Shown here: positions 9,953 to 19,213 of the stretch, piece by piece | How positions within the stretch are numbered: position 1 is the first letter of the stretch | Layout of the letters: each line of letters begins with the position of its first letter | DNA from: Bifidobacterium scaligerum | Lineage (GTDB): Bacteria; Actinomycetota; Actinomycetes; Actinomycetales; Bifidobacteriaceae | DNA length: 64,000 nucleotides | Direction of reading: 5' to 3' | NCBI RefSeq assembly: GCF_002802865.1 | Contig: NZ_PGLQ01000002.1 | Span: 158,110-222,109 of the forward strand | Position numbers and translations under genes: made by a program | Notes under the pieces: model-generated | Told to the model about the DNA's origin: nothing | Databases searched by the model: none | What the model saw: only the letters and a program-made list of their open reading frames with translations

Positions 9953-12900
9953 CTACACGCTCAGCGAGCGCAGGAACTGGCCCTGAATCACGTCGATGCC
10001 GTCACCTTCGCCATCGTTCATGCGAGCGGCTGCCACCGACAGGGTGCGCGCCGGCACGAACATGCCCTCATCCACGCATACGCGGGCCGCATCCCGCACG
10101 ATGGTCGCCACCTCGGTATGCGGCCAAACCGGCAAATCATGCATATTCAGCACATGAACGGCCTCGTCCACGGTCTCAGGCACACGAATGCACTGCGAAT
10201 CGGCGCGAGCGACCAGCTCCTGCAATTCGCTTTCCAACGAGCCGATGGCCCCGGAAGCGATATGATCGCTCATGATGTATGCCGCAGCGGCCGTGTCGAA
10301 ACGGTCGAGCATCCATTCGGAGTACGCGAAGCGATAGTAGGCGAATGCGGCATCGTCGCGGTCCAAGGCCACGCGCAACGCATTCAGGCATGCGGCACGT
10401 GCCGAATCCCAGTCTTCGTTGCGAGCCAGTTGGATGGCGAGCTTCAAATGCGAGAGCGGGTATGCGGGGGCATAGGCCACCATCCGGTTGAGGTGTGGAA
10501 TCGCCGCCGCCGCGCCTTTGATCTGACTGAGCACGTCGGCCAGCTCCATATGCGCGTAGAACAGATTGTCGGTAATGAGCACGGTATGCTCATCCGGGGT
10601 GGCGAACAGACGGTTGTATACCACACGTTCGGCGTAGGAATTGAAGTACCGTGGCACGCCGCCACTGGTCGAAAAGACATAATCCATGCGTGCCACCGCT
10701 TTCTCGGCGGCATCGATAGCCTGATCGACCTGCCCGGAGAACAGGAGATCGCGCGCGCGCAGACGTTCCTTATCCAGCCCGTCAGCAAGGGTGAACGTGA
10801 AGTCCGGTGTATCGTTGCCATCAATCAGCGCGCTGGTCACCTGCGAGGCCAGACCGGTCAACTCGGGATCGCAGATCGATTCGATCACACGCATGGCACG
10901 CTGAGCCTTCTCCACTGAACTCATCGTCTGATTGCGTGCCAGATCATGGAATTCGCTGACTCCATGCTGCAGCAGATCAATGCGCTGGATGGACAGTCCC
11001 GCACTGTTCTTTGCGCCGAGCACCCGAGCCGCGGGTTCGCTGAAGCGACGGTCGGCAAGCTCCGGTTCCTCCTGGGCCCCGACCGGGGAGAATCTGCTGT
11101 CTGCCAGATCGAAATCAGCGTTGATGGGCTTCAAGCCGCCTTCACCGTCCACATCCATCACTGCACCGAACATGCGGTAGGTCTCTGTCGGATTGTCCAA
11201 TCCGTCCGTATCGAGCCGCTTGAGGAAGGCGTCACGGGTGAAAGTGACGGTGACCATGTTGCGCACGGTAGGATTGCGGCGCAGCACACCCAATGGATCA
11301 TTGTTCGCATCCGCGTCGGCGTCCATGGAGTCGCCGCCGATCACGCTGCCGTCGCTGCCGATGGCGCCAAGACCGATGGCATTGTCATCGTCCGAGGCAC
11401 TGAACGACATTTCGTCGATGTCCAATCCACGCATCAGATCCTCGAACTGCGAGTCGATGGAAGCTGCGTTCTCACGCTGATCTTCCGCATGCCGGTCCGG
11501 CTGTGCATGCGCTTCGGCCGACGAGCCGTCACCCGCCAGCCCACCGGTCTGTCCCTCAGCTTGCTCCGCGGCTTGACTATCCGCAGATTGTTCCGGCAAA
11601 GCCGTCTGTCTCTCCGCGTTTGGCAAGCCTGAACCGGCTCCGGCTGCTTCCTCACCGGATGCCGTCTGTCCGAAGGACTCCTCGTGGGAGATCGGACGAG
11701 TCGGATCCCCATGGAAGTCGCCATCTTTAGGATCCGCCTTGGAACCGGCACGCCCCAATCCCAAATCGCCGCTGCGCAGATGTTCGAAAGCACGCAACGC
11801 CTCGCTCATCATCGCCTGAATCGCCGAATCCTGTTCCGCAATGGCCTCTTCCAGACCGATGGAGTCAATATGCAGCGAAACCTGGCGCACACGCTCACTG
11901 GTGCCAAAGCTCAATGCTGCCATCATCAATCCGATGCGCAGATTGTAAGCAGAGCTCATTGCGGCACGTTCCGCTCCACTCAGCGCCCGCCATGTACGAC
12001 GAGTCACGTCATATCGGCTGTCGGGCATCATCGAAGTGCCCGCAGTGGTGAATCCGATGGCCACTTCGCCGCTATCCAGCCGGGAGCGGAACTCCACATC
12101 AAAGCGGTACGGCAACCGCAATCGGCGCAACAGGGCGGACAAGGTCTGCCTGTACACCCACTCGTCACTGCTGTTCGTATTCGGTTCCGGCTCCACACCC
12201 GGTACAGGATTGGTGCACGGGTCCGGGAATTCCTGACGAATCCGATCAGCCGTATCGGCGGCGGTATCGATCAGGCTGAGCACGGCATGACGCTCGTCGT
12301 CACCCTCGTATGGCTCCAGCGCCATAATCGCCGGATTCTCGATCAGCTTCATATCGATCTGCGCGGCCTGAGCGCGAGTGACCGTGTCCTCCGTCAAAGG
12401 ACGTCCCAGCGAAGAGCTGCGTTCCAGCCATGCGCTCACTGCGGCAAACCGGTTGAGATTGCCTTCGATTTTCAACGACTTGAGTACCTGATTGAACGCC
12501 AGAGACTTGTCCCAAGTAAAGAAGTAGCTGTTCGAATAGCTTGCGGTGTACAGGTGCAACGGTTCGGCACCGTGCACGGCCTCAAGACCGGGCAGTTCGT
12601 CCAACGCGCCGGCTTCACGCATCAGATCGGCGAAATGATCCTCCAAGCCTGACGCGCGCATGCCATGGGCCCGCGCTTCCAGTGTGTCGCGTACCGAGCG
12701 GCGAATCGCCCCGATGGGGGCCTCCCGGTTGAGGCGACGGAAAATATTGCCCGATCCGAAGCCGATAAGCAGCCCGTTGATCTGCGGCAACATGTATGTG
12801 GCGAAGAAACCGATGGCCAACGCATCCCGATACTCCAGATCATGACGCATCTCACGCGGCAGATCGGCACGCATCTGCTCCAGCGTGTATCGATTCCCTG

Positions 12901-13483
12901 ATTTCAGCCATGAGGCCAGCCAAACCATGCGGCCGGCGTCATCTCGCCCCACCATGCCGCCGGAAACCACCTTCACACCGTCCTCATGCGAGCCACGATG
13001 AGCAAGGTTGCGCATGGAATCGCGAGACATGCGCGCAATCGCAGCGCCAAACGAACGCGGCTCACTCGTGCTCAATCCCAGACGACTGCCGTCCGGCAGC
13101 ATCATGTCCTTTTCCTTGCCGAACATGAATCGAGGCTGCATGTTCTGCACATCCATATTCGGTTCGGAGCCGGCGAATACACGGCCATACGTGTCGGCAA
13201 AGGCCACCTGCGCGAAGTGATCGGCATCGGTGAACACGCCTAGGCTAAATCCGCGCCCCACCGTGCCGGGCAACTGCGCCCATCCCAGCGACAATCCGTC
13301 CGGAACATTGTCGAACTGTGTAAACACACGACGCTTCACCAAGGGGCTCAAGGCAACCGCGTTCTTGGTCAATTCATCGACCACACCGCCCTGATGCTTG
13401 CCGACGTTGCGCAGTGCGTCGCCGAACGGGTTCGAAGCACTTCGTGGCTTGGTCAATCCCAGATCGACGGCGAGCGCGTTCAT
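9953..13483 (-). CDS. Very large cytoplasmic protein of unknown function with helical-repeat-like C-terminus
   Basis: 1176 residues from the ATG at 13483, chosen because GAGGAG lies four bases upstream; an in-frame ATG at 13561 would add 26 residues but has no good ribosome site. Not recognised as a named family. It has no signal peptide or clear membrane segment. The first 550 residues look globular, then about 150 residues are acidic, Gln/Ala/Glu-rich linker (EQAEGQTGGLAGDGSSAEAH), and the last 350 residues contain paired helices such as HLKLAIQLARNEDWDSARAA and YYRFAYSEWMLDRFDTAAAA that look like TPR repeats. Convergent spacing to nothing: it is transcribed away from the divergent membrane-protein gene at 13615. 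Confidence 0.75.
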   Translation of the reverse strand: MNALAVDLGLTKPRSASNPFGDALRNVGKHQGGVVDELTKNAVALSPLVKRRVFTQFDNVPDGLSLGWAQLPGTVGRGFSLGVFTDADHFAQVAFADTYGRVFAGSEPNMDVQNMQPRFMFGKEKDMMLPDGSRLGLSTSEPRSFGAAIARMSRDSMRNLAHRGSHEDGVKVVSGGMVGRDDAGRMVWLASWLKSGNRYTLEQMRADLPREMRHDLEYRDALAIGFFATYMLPQINGLLIGFGSGNIFRRLNREAPIGAIRRSVRDTLEARAHGMRASGLEDHFADLMREAGALDELPGLEAVHGAEPLHLYTASYSNSYFFTWDKSLAFNQVLKSLKIEGNLNRFAAVSAWLERSSSLGRPLTEDTVTRAQAAQIDMKLIENPAIMALEPYEGDDERHAVLSLIDTAADTADRIRQEFPDPCTNPVPGVEPEPNTNSSDEWVYRQTLSALLRRLRLPYRFDVEFRSRLDSGEVAIGFTTAGTSMMPDSRYDVTRRTWRALSGAERAAMSSAYNLRIGLMMAALSFGTSERVRQVSLHIDSIGLEEAIAEQDSAIQAMMSEALRAFEHLRSGDLGLGRAGSKADPKDGDFHGDPTRPISHEESFGQTASGEEAAGAGSGLPNAERQTALPEQSADSQAAEQAEGQTGGLAGDGSSAEAHAQPDRHAEDQRENAASIDSQFEDLMRGLDIDEMSFSASDDDNAIGLGAIGSDGSVIGGDSMDADADANNDPLGVLRRNPTVRNMVTVTFTRDAFLKRLDTDGLDNPTETYRMFGAVMDVDGEGGLKPINADFDLADSRFSPVGAQEEPELADRRFSEPAARVLGAKNSAGLSIQRIDLLQHGVSEFHDLARNQTMSSVEKAQRAMRVIESICDPELTGLASQVTSALIDGNDTPDFTFTLADGLDKERLRARDLLFSGQVDQAIDAAEKAVARMDYVFSTSGGVPRYFNSYAERVVYNRLFATPDEHTVLITDNLFYAHMELADVLSQIKGAAAAIPHLNRMVAYAPAYPLSHLKLAIQLARNEDWDSARAACLNALRVALDRDDAAFAYYRFAYSEWMLDRFDTAAAAYIMSDHIASGAIGSLESELQELVARADSQCIRVPETVDEAVHVLNMHDLPVWPHTEVATIVRDAARVCVDEGMFVPARTLSVAAARMNDGEGDGIDVIQGQFLRSLSV

Positions 13484-13614
13484 CGAACTCCTCAGTCCGT
13501 TCAGGAATGCGGCGCTCCGATGATGAAAATGATTCGATTCGCGTTTTGGCATGATTCTCATTGTCTACTGTTTGCCCGACATACCACCTGTCGTAAAGCT
13601 TATAGAATAATGAG

Positions 13615-15888
13615 GTGCATTACGAAGACCACTCCCCTTCTCAGCGACCCCGGCAATCCCAGCGACCCCGCAGCTTCCGTCTGCGTCGGTTATTCGCAGC
13701 CATAAGCGTGCTGGCCGTTATCGCCATCGTGGAGTGCGTGATGTTCAATCTGCCGTTCTGGCGCACGTTGGGCGCCAGTACCGACACGAACGCCGTGCAT
13801 AACACGCTGGGTACGGGATTGTCTCGTACGAACGACGGCATGCTGGTGATCACCGATCCCACTCATGCTTATCTTGAGTTAACGGCGGATGGCACTTCAG
13901 GCTACCTGCGCGTGGACACCACCAGTCAAGAGGCAATCGATAAGGCTTATCAGCGTGCCGAAGCCGAGTCCAAAGCCAATGGCGACAAAGCTGCGTCAAG
14001 TCCGTTGGGCGCCATTCATGTGCGCGTCGATGTGGCAGACGCCACTGGGCGGGCGACATCGTTGAGCCCGGGTAGCGAGCGCAGCCATTATCTCAGGGCG
14101 GATGGCAAAGGCCGGGTACGCGTCTGGATTCAGGAGGCCAAGGGCTCCGTAGTGCCGATCGGCGACGTGCGCGCCAATGTGCGTGTGCCGTTTGCCATCA
14201 GCTGGATGCGCATCGGCGCGATGGCGATGCTGTCACTGGCTTTGGCGCTGTGGCGGCCGGGCTCACGACTGTGGCGCATACCGTTCGATCCGGCGAGTGG
14301 CCGTCAACGGCTTGCGTTCGCCGGCATTATGGCCATCCCGGTGGTGGTGCTTGGCGTTGCCATCGTGCAGCAGCTGGCATATGGAGCGGCACCGGTGTTC
14401 CATGTGGCCGGAGGTTATACATACGATTTCAACCAGTATGGGCATACGGCGGATTCACTGATCGCCGGACGAACATGGCTGGATCTTCCGGTGCCTGACG
14501 CGCTGGCGGCCACTGCCGACCCGTATGATGTGACCACCCGTTCCAAGTTGCTGGCTCAGGGTGTGACACCTCTGTACTGGGATTACGCGTACTACCAAGG
14601 TCACTGGTATTCGTATTTCGGCGTGCTTCCGGCAGTGGTGCTGTTCGCGCCGTACAAGCTGCTCACTGGGCGTACGCTGCCTACGGCCGCGGCGGAGCTG
14701 TTCTTGATGCTGCTGTTCATTATCTTCTTCACGTTGCTGGTACTGCGTGTGATTCATCGTGTGATGCCGAAAACCTCTTTGGCGGCTGCCAGCCTGATCA
14801 CGCTGTCCTGTCTGTTGGGGTCACAGCTGGGTTACATGCTGTACCGCACGAATTTCTATCAGGTGCCATTGGCTGCATCGTTGACGTTGACTTCGTTGGG
14901 CTTGTGGTTCTGGATGGGTGCCACTACTACGCACCGTCCAGTACTGCCCAGCGATCGTTGGCAGGTCGGGAAAACCGCGCCATTGTCGCTGCCGCGGCTG
15001 GCGCTTGGCGCATGGTGCATCGCCGCGAATTTCGGCTGCCGCCCTACGTTCACGCTGACCGCATTATTGGCATTTCCGACGTTCTGGCCGCAGATTCGCG
15101 CCATGGTGTCAGAGCTGAAGTCGGGTAAGACGAATCGTGTTGCAGGGATGCGTATGCTGTATGCGCCTTTGGCCATGATCGTACCGGCGCTTGCGATTGT
15201 GGTGCCGTTGATGCTGTGGAATCACGCCAGATTCGGTTCGCTGTTGAATTTCGGCAACGCCTACCAGTTCAGCATCGCCGATATGACCAAGTATGTGACG
15301 CCCACGGCAAGCGTGCCCGTCACCGCTTGGTATTACCTGTTCCTACCGATGCGGTTCACTGCGGCATTCCCGTGGGTGGCGGCCAGCGCCGCGCCGATGC
15401 CGGAATGGAGCTACTACGAGGTGATGTCCGGCGGATTGTTCGTCACGATGCCGTTGCTGGCGCTGTCGTTGATTCTGCCGTTCCTGCGCCGTCTGGAAAT
15501 GCATGGCATGCGCGCCTTGTTGCTCTCTTGCCTTGGGCTGGCCGGCGTGATCATCGTGTTCAACAGTGCCGTAGGGGGTCTCGGCTGGCGGTATACCGCA
15601 GACTTCGCCTATCTGCTGGCTTTGGCCTCGATTCCGGGGCTGTTATGGTTGGTCAACGGCCGTGAGCCGAGCACGTCGCTGGCCGGTGCGAATGATGCGG
15701 CTTCCGCAGATGGCTTTGCCTATGTCACACCGTGGCGTTGGCTGATGCGTTGGGCGATGCTGCTGGCGGTGCTGTTTATGATTGCGGTGAGTGTGCTCAG
15801 CTGTCTGATGCAAGGCCGCAGCGATGCGCTGATCAACAACAATCCCACGCTCTGGCATGAGTTGCAGGCGTGGTTCACGTTGCTGTAA
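13615..15888 (+). CDS. Polytopic membrane protein, possibly GT-C-like
   Basis: Up to 757 residues. An Arg-rich start is followed by one membrane segment (RLFAAISVLAVIAIVECVMF), an extracytoplasmic domain of about 130 residues (YLELTADGTSGYLRVD), and then about ten membrane segments up to the C-terminus. The pattern, with a large loop containing DLPVPDAL and WDYAYYQGHWYSYFGVLP after the second membrane segment, is reminiscent of GT-C glycosyltransferases or polysaccharide-assembly proteins, but no diagnostic motif fixes this. The start is uncertain: the frame opens with GTG at 13615 with GAGG overlapping it, and no good ribosome site exists further in before the first membrane segment. Confidence 0.7.
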   Translation: MHYEDHSPSQRPRQSQRPRSFRLRRLFAAISVLAVIAIVECVMFNLPFWRTLGASTDTNAVHNTLGTGLSRTNDGMLVITDPTHAYLELTADGTSGYLRVDTTSQEAIDKAYQRAEAESKANGDKAASSPLGAIHVRVDVADATGRATSLSPGSERSHYLRADGKGRVRVWIQEAKGSVVPIGDVRANVRVPFAISWMRIGAMAMLSLALALWRPGSRLWRIPFDPASGRQRLAFAGIMAIPVVVLGVAIVQQLAYGAAPVFHVAGGYTYDFNQYGHTADSLIAGRTWLDLPVPDALAATADPYDVTTRSKLLAQGVTPLYWDYAYYQGHWYSYFGVLPAVVLFAPYKLLTGRTLPTAAAELFLMLLFIIFFTLLVLRVIHRVMPKTSLAAASLITLSCLLGSQLGYMLYRTNFYQVPLAASLTLTSLGLWFWMGATTTHRPVLPSDRWQVGKTAPLSLPRLALGAWCIAANFGCRPTFTLTALLAFPTFWPQIRAMVSELKSGKTNRVAGMRMLYAPLAMIVPALAIVVPLMLWNHARFGSLLNFGNAYQFSIADMTKYVTPTASVPVTAWYYLFLPMRFTAAFPWVAASAAPMPEWSYYEVMSGGLFVTMPLLALSLILPFLRRLEMHGMRALLLSCLGLAGVIIVFNSAVGGLGWRYTADFAYLLALASIPGLLWLVNGREPSTSLAGANDAASADGFAYVTPWRWLMRWAMLLAVLFMIAVSVLSCLMQGRSDALINNNPTLWHELQAWFTLL

Positions 15889-15928
15889 TCGGCCGTGTTA
15901 CTGCCGGCTGTTGCATCAGTCGAACAAC

Positions 15929-16741
15929 TTACTTTGCCGACGTTTCCGCCGACGACATCTCCTCGTACTTCCGGCGAATCAGGTTTTCGTAATAGGTCAC
16001 GGCTTCATTCGGAGTCCCGTCGAACACGATGCGATGATCGTCAAGAACCAGCGTACGGTCGATGGCGTATTCGCTACGGCGAATCATATCGGTATCGTGC
16101 GTGGCGAAAATCACCTGCTTGTCGTAACTGAACAATGCGCGGGCCACATGCGCGGTACCGATCTCGTCAAGTCCTTTGCTCGGCTCATCGGCCACTATCG
16201 TGCTCGGGGCGAAGCTCAGCGCGGCGGCGATGGCCAGCAGATGCCGTTTCTCGGAGTCAAGTTCGCTGGCTTTGGCGCGAGCCACCTGAGCCAGGTCGAA
16301 ATGCGCGAATAGGTTGCCTATGCGCGCATGACGTTCCCCTTCGGCAATCTTATGCTTCTTCAACGCTTCGGAGACGGCTTCACTGATGTTCTCGGCACGG
16401 TAGAAATTGTTCGGGATCTCCTCGCGCCGAACCTTGCCTACCAAATCCTCGATGCGCTTGGCGTCCTTCTTGACGCTGGGATCAAGCCGCTCCTCGCCGC
16501 CGGAAATGGTTACGATGCCGGAAGTGGCTTTCAGCGAGCCGTCCACAAGACCGAGCAGCGTGGATTTGCCGGCTCCGTTAAGACCGATGATGGCCACGCG
16601 CCGCTCGGTGATGGTCAATGATGTGGGTGCGAGACCTACATGCCCGTCATCATAGGTGTGCCCTGCTTGGTCGAGCGTGAAGGCCAAGGATGCCGGACGT
16701 GGCAGCTCTTTGGACTTGAAGAAGAATCCCATGCGGCCCAT
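15929..16741 (-). CDS. ABC-type ATPase, ECF/CbiO-like, without adjacent permease
   Basis: 270 residues. Walker A is GLNGAGKST, Walker B is TIVADEPSKGLDE, and the switch histidine is in FATHDTDM. The signature motif is degenerate: SELDSEKRHLLAIAAAL in place of LSGGQ. The N-terminal lead-in TLDQAGHTYDDGHVGLAP resembles EcfA/CbiO ATPases of energy-coupling transporters. A permease or substrate-binding gene is not adjacent; the next gene upstream is an aminotransferase. GGGGATAC six bases before the ATG is a plausible ribosome site, with a second in-frame ATG at codon 4. It may serve a transporter encoded elsewhere. Confidence 0.8.
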   Translation of the reverse strand: MGRMGFFFKSKELPRPASLAFTLDQAGHTYDDGHVGLAPTSLTITERRVAIIGLNGAGKSTLLGLVDGSLKATSGIVTISGGEERLDPSVKKDAKRIEDLVGKVRREEIPNNFYRAENISEAVSEALKKHKIAEGERHARIGNLFAHFDLAQVARAKASELDSEKRHLLAIAAALSFAPSTIVADEPSKGLDEIGTAHVARALFSYDKQVIFATHDTDMIRRSEYAIDRTLVLDDHRIVFDGTPNEAVTYYENLIRRKYEEMSSAETSAK

Positions 16742-16761
16742 TGTATCCCCGCACGCTTTCC

Positions 16762-17934
16762 CTAAGCACCTAACTGTGCGGCGACTTCCTCCAGAACCGC
16801 CCTCACATTATGCTCGAACTCCTCCGGTTCAGGCAGCAGGGAGATCGCCAAATAGCCATTGGCGGTCATATCGAAGAAGTAGCCGGGCTGACCGCTGATC
16901 CGATGATGCTCGATAAGGCCCAGGATCAGATCGTTCTCATCGATAACCGACGGCACACGAAGCAGCACGTTCCAGCCGCCTTCCGCACGCAGCACACTCA
17001 CCAGACCGTTGGGATCGGCGGCGAGCAACTCATGCAAACGTGTCAGATTGCCACGTACGCGTGCGGCGGTACGTGCGGTCTGCCCGGGTGCCGCTGCCAG
17101 CAGATCGGGAATCATCGCGGCGATGATGTCGCTCATCGGCAGATAGTCGTCGGCGATAACATCCAGCCGGCGTTTCGCTTCGGCCACGTCTTCGGCCGGG
17201 CCGGATACCTGAATCCAGCCGACTTTGGCGTGCGGCGCGGCGAGCATTTTGGAGAACCCGTCCAGAGCGAAGGTGAGTACATCTTGCTCGCCAGCGAGCC
17301 GCGCGTTGCCGGGGAATGGTTCGAGACTGTAGTCGTAAAACACTTCGTCCGCGATCAGGGCGATGCCGTGGCTTTGGCACAGACGTACCAGAGCCTCGCG
17401 TTCGGAAGGTTTGACGTATGAGCCGGACGGATTGTTGGGGTTGATTACTATCAGGGCGCGGATTCGCGCACCTTCCGCACTGTTCAGCAGGTCGGCGATG
17501 GCGGCGGTGTCGATGAACCAGGAACCGTCGAACTGAAGCTGGTATTCGACCGTTTCCACGCCTTCAAGCCGTGCGATGGATTCGATCAGCGGATATCCCG
17601 GTTTGGGTGCCAGTACGGCGTCACCGGGATCGCACAGCAGTTTGATTAACCACGAATAGGCCTCGGATGTGGAGCTCAGCAGATACAGGTCGGATGCATC
17701 GATTGTGTGGGCGTCCGTGCTGAGGAATGAGGCCAAAGCCTTGCGCGCACCGTGAGGTCCGCGCGGGTCGGCGGTGTAGATGCTCGGTACCAGCGCCGGA
17801 GCCAAACCGTGGCGCGTAGGGTTGGAGTCGTTGAGCTTGCCAAGTGCGATGCCGTCCGCCTTGGCCTGTGCTTCGGCTGCGGCGATGGGATTCGGGGCGC
17901 TGATGTCAACGCGGGAGGAAAAATGCACGGTCAT
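16762..17934 (-). CDS. PLP-dependent aminotransferase, class I/II
   Basis: 390 residues from the ATG at 17934, which has AGGAGG-like TGGAGGATT directly upstream; a longer frame runs through the 12-bp repeats and is rejected. Fold type I features: GYPLIES, the NPNNPSG block at 165-171, the pyridoxal-phosphate aspartate in ADEVFYDY (about 196), and the Schiff-base lysine Lys229 in DGFSKMLAAPHAKVGW. Related enzymes transaminate aromatic or aliphatic amino acids; the substrate cannot be read from sequence. It lies 20 bases upstream of the ABC ATPase gene, so the two are probably co-transcribed. Confidence 0.88.
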   Translation of the reverse strand: MTVHFSSRVDISAPNPIAAAEAQAKADGIALGKLNDSNPTRHGLAPALVPSIYTADPRGPHGARKALASFLSTDAHTIDASDLYLLSSTSEAYSWLIKLLCDPGDAVLAPKPGYPLIESIARLEGVETVEYQLQFDGSWFIDTAAIADLLNSAEGARIRALIVINPNNPSGSYVKPSEREALVRLCQSHGIALIADEVFYDYSLEPFPGNARLAGEQDVLTFALDGFSKMLAAPHAKVGWIQVSGPAEDVAEAKRRLDVIADDYLPMSDIIAAMIPDLLAAAPGQTARTAARVRGNLTRLHELLAADPNGLVSVLRAEGGWNVLLRVPSVIDENDLILGLIEHHRISGQPGYFFDMTANGYLAISLLPEPEEFEHNVRAVLEEVAAQLGA

Positions 17935-17990
17935 AATCCTCCACGATAGAACCTGCCATTCCCGGCCGACGCGTTCCGGAGTTCGTCCGT

Positions 17991-18038
17991 ATGCATATCC
18001 GCATGCATATCCGCATGCATATCCGTATGCATATCGAG
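17991..18038. repeat. Four tandem 12-bp repeats upstream of the aminotransferase gene
   Basis: Exact period of 12: ATGCATATCCGC, ATGCATATCCGC, ATGCATATCCGT, ATGCATATCGAG. Copies one and two are identical, copy three has one change and copy four three. Each unit carries the palindrome ATGCAT. The array starts 57 bases upstream of the aminotransferase ATG, in the region expected to hold its promoter, and lies before the ppgK terminator. Confidence 0.95.
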
Positions 18039-18119
18039 CTAGGACGACAACGCCAGCGTCCCGGCAATACTCCCGATGAGACGGCATCGGCAGCCGTCAA
18101 CGATATGCGTAGCACAAGC

Positions 18120-18148
18120 AAAAAGCTCCCCTTGACGTCAAGGGGAGC
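18120..18148 (-). terminator. Rho-independent terminator of ppgK
   Basis: A 24-base perfect palindrome with arms GCTCCCCTTGAC and GTCAAGGGGAGC. On the minus strand it is followed by TTTTTGC. It lies about 55 bases after the ppgK stop codon. Confidence 0.9.
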
Positions 18149-18202
18149 CTCGATAGACAATGCGCTTAGTACAGTTGCATCAGAGTTTCAGTATTGCCGC
18201 GA

Positions 18203-18970
18203 TCACTGCTGCTTGGTGCTGGCGTAGTAGGCGGCACCAACGATGCCAGCCTGATTGCGCAGCGTTGCCGGCACGATCGGCGTCTTGATATCCACGTACG
18301 GCAGGAACTTCTCGCTCATACGGCTCACGCCGCCGCCGACCGTGAACAGGTCCGGGTTGAAGTACTTCTCCATCAAACCGTAGTACTTGGTCAGACGCTT
18401 GGCCCACTTCTTGTAGCCCAGTTCCTTCTGCTCGCGAATGGCGGAGGAGGCGTACTTTTCGGCATCCAGATGCTTCTCGTCAAGAATGATGTGGCCGAGC
18501 TCGGTGTTCGGAATCAGCACGCCGTCATAGATCAGCGCGGTGCCGATGCCGGTGCCCAACGTAGTGGCGATGACCAGACCCTTCTGTCCCTTGGCGGCAC
18601 CGTACTGCACTTCGGCGAGACCTGCGGCATCGGCGTCATTGACCACTACGACAGGACGGCCGCATGCTTCGGAGAACACTTCGGTAACGTCCACGCCGAT
18701 CCAAGACTGGTCAAGATTGGCCATGAAGTCAAGCTTCTGGCCGGGCTTGATCGGAGCCGGGAAAGCGATGCCCACCGGCGCGGATTCCGGCACTTCGAAG
18801 TGGTCGAGCTGCTGCTTGACCACAGCCGCCACGGCCTGCGGGGTGGAAACCTCCGGGGTCAGAATCTTCAAGCGAGGTGCGGCGAAATCACCCTTGACCA
18901 GGTCGACCGGCGCGGCCTTAATGCCGGAACCACCGATATCCACGCCAAAAGCCTGAGCAGTTTCAATCAT
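18203..18970 (-). CDS. ppgK: Polyphosphate glucokinase
   Basis: 255 residues, normal for actinobacterial PpgK, which phosphorylates glucose with polyphosphate (and usually ATP) as donor. It is a ROK-type fold: the phosphate-1 motif DIGGSGIK at 11-18, the catalytic pair Asn111-Asp112 in NDADAAG, and LGTGIGTALI at 138-147. TLNPELGHI-type glucose-binding residues appear as NTELGHI. The ATG at 18970 has GGAAAGG six bases upstream; longer frames lack this. Monocistronic with its own terminator. Together with the PPK2 gene at 56.5 kb it points to polyphosphate as an energy or phosphate store. Confidence 0.93.
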   Translation of the reverse strand: MIETAQAFGVDIGGSGIKAAPVDLVKGDFAAPRLKILTPEVSTPQAVAAVVKQQLDHFEVPESAPVGIAFPAPIKPGQKLDFMANLDQSWIGVDVTEVFSEACGRPVVVVNDADAAGLAEVQYGAAKGQKGLVIATTLGTGIGTALIYDGVLIPNTELGHIILDEKHLDAEKYASSAIREQKELGYKKWAKRLTKYYGLMEKYFNPDLFTVGGGVSRMSEKFLPYVDIKTPIVPATLRNQAGIVGAAYYASTKQQ

Positions 18971-19213
18971 CGTTGACCTTTCCTTTCCCAACTTATTGAA
19001 GGATTGACTGGTGCCCCTAGTGTAACGCCGTGCAGCAAGCGACACCAAAGTTCGAGCCCACATGTTGCAACCGTGTGCAAGCAGCTATAAGCGAATCCCA
19101 TGCAAAAAGCCATACGGAATACAGCAGGGACGTGCGGAAATGTGACAGAGCACACGAGACGCAAATCGCGCGGCGTACCGGTCAAATCACTTCGTCGCGC
19201 GATAATGGGAGCC

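Noticed and set aside
17991-18038. 12-bp repeats as a CRISPR array
   Set aside because: Repeats are contiguous without spacers and no cas gene is present.
17935-18087. 51-codon N-terminal extension of the aminotransferase
   Set aside because: It is the translation of the 12-bp repeats (ACGYACGYACGYAYG); the ATG at 17934 has a strong ribosome site and a normal N-terminus.
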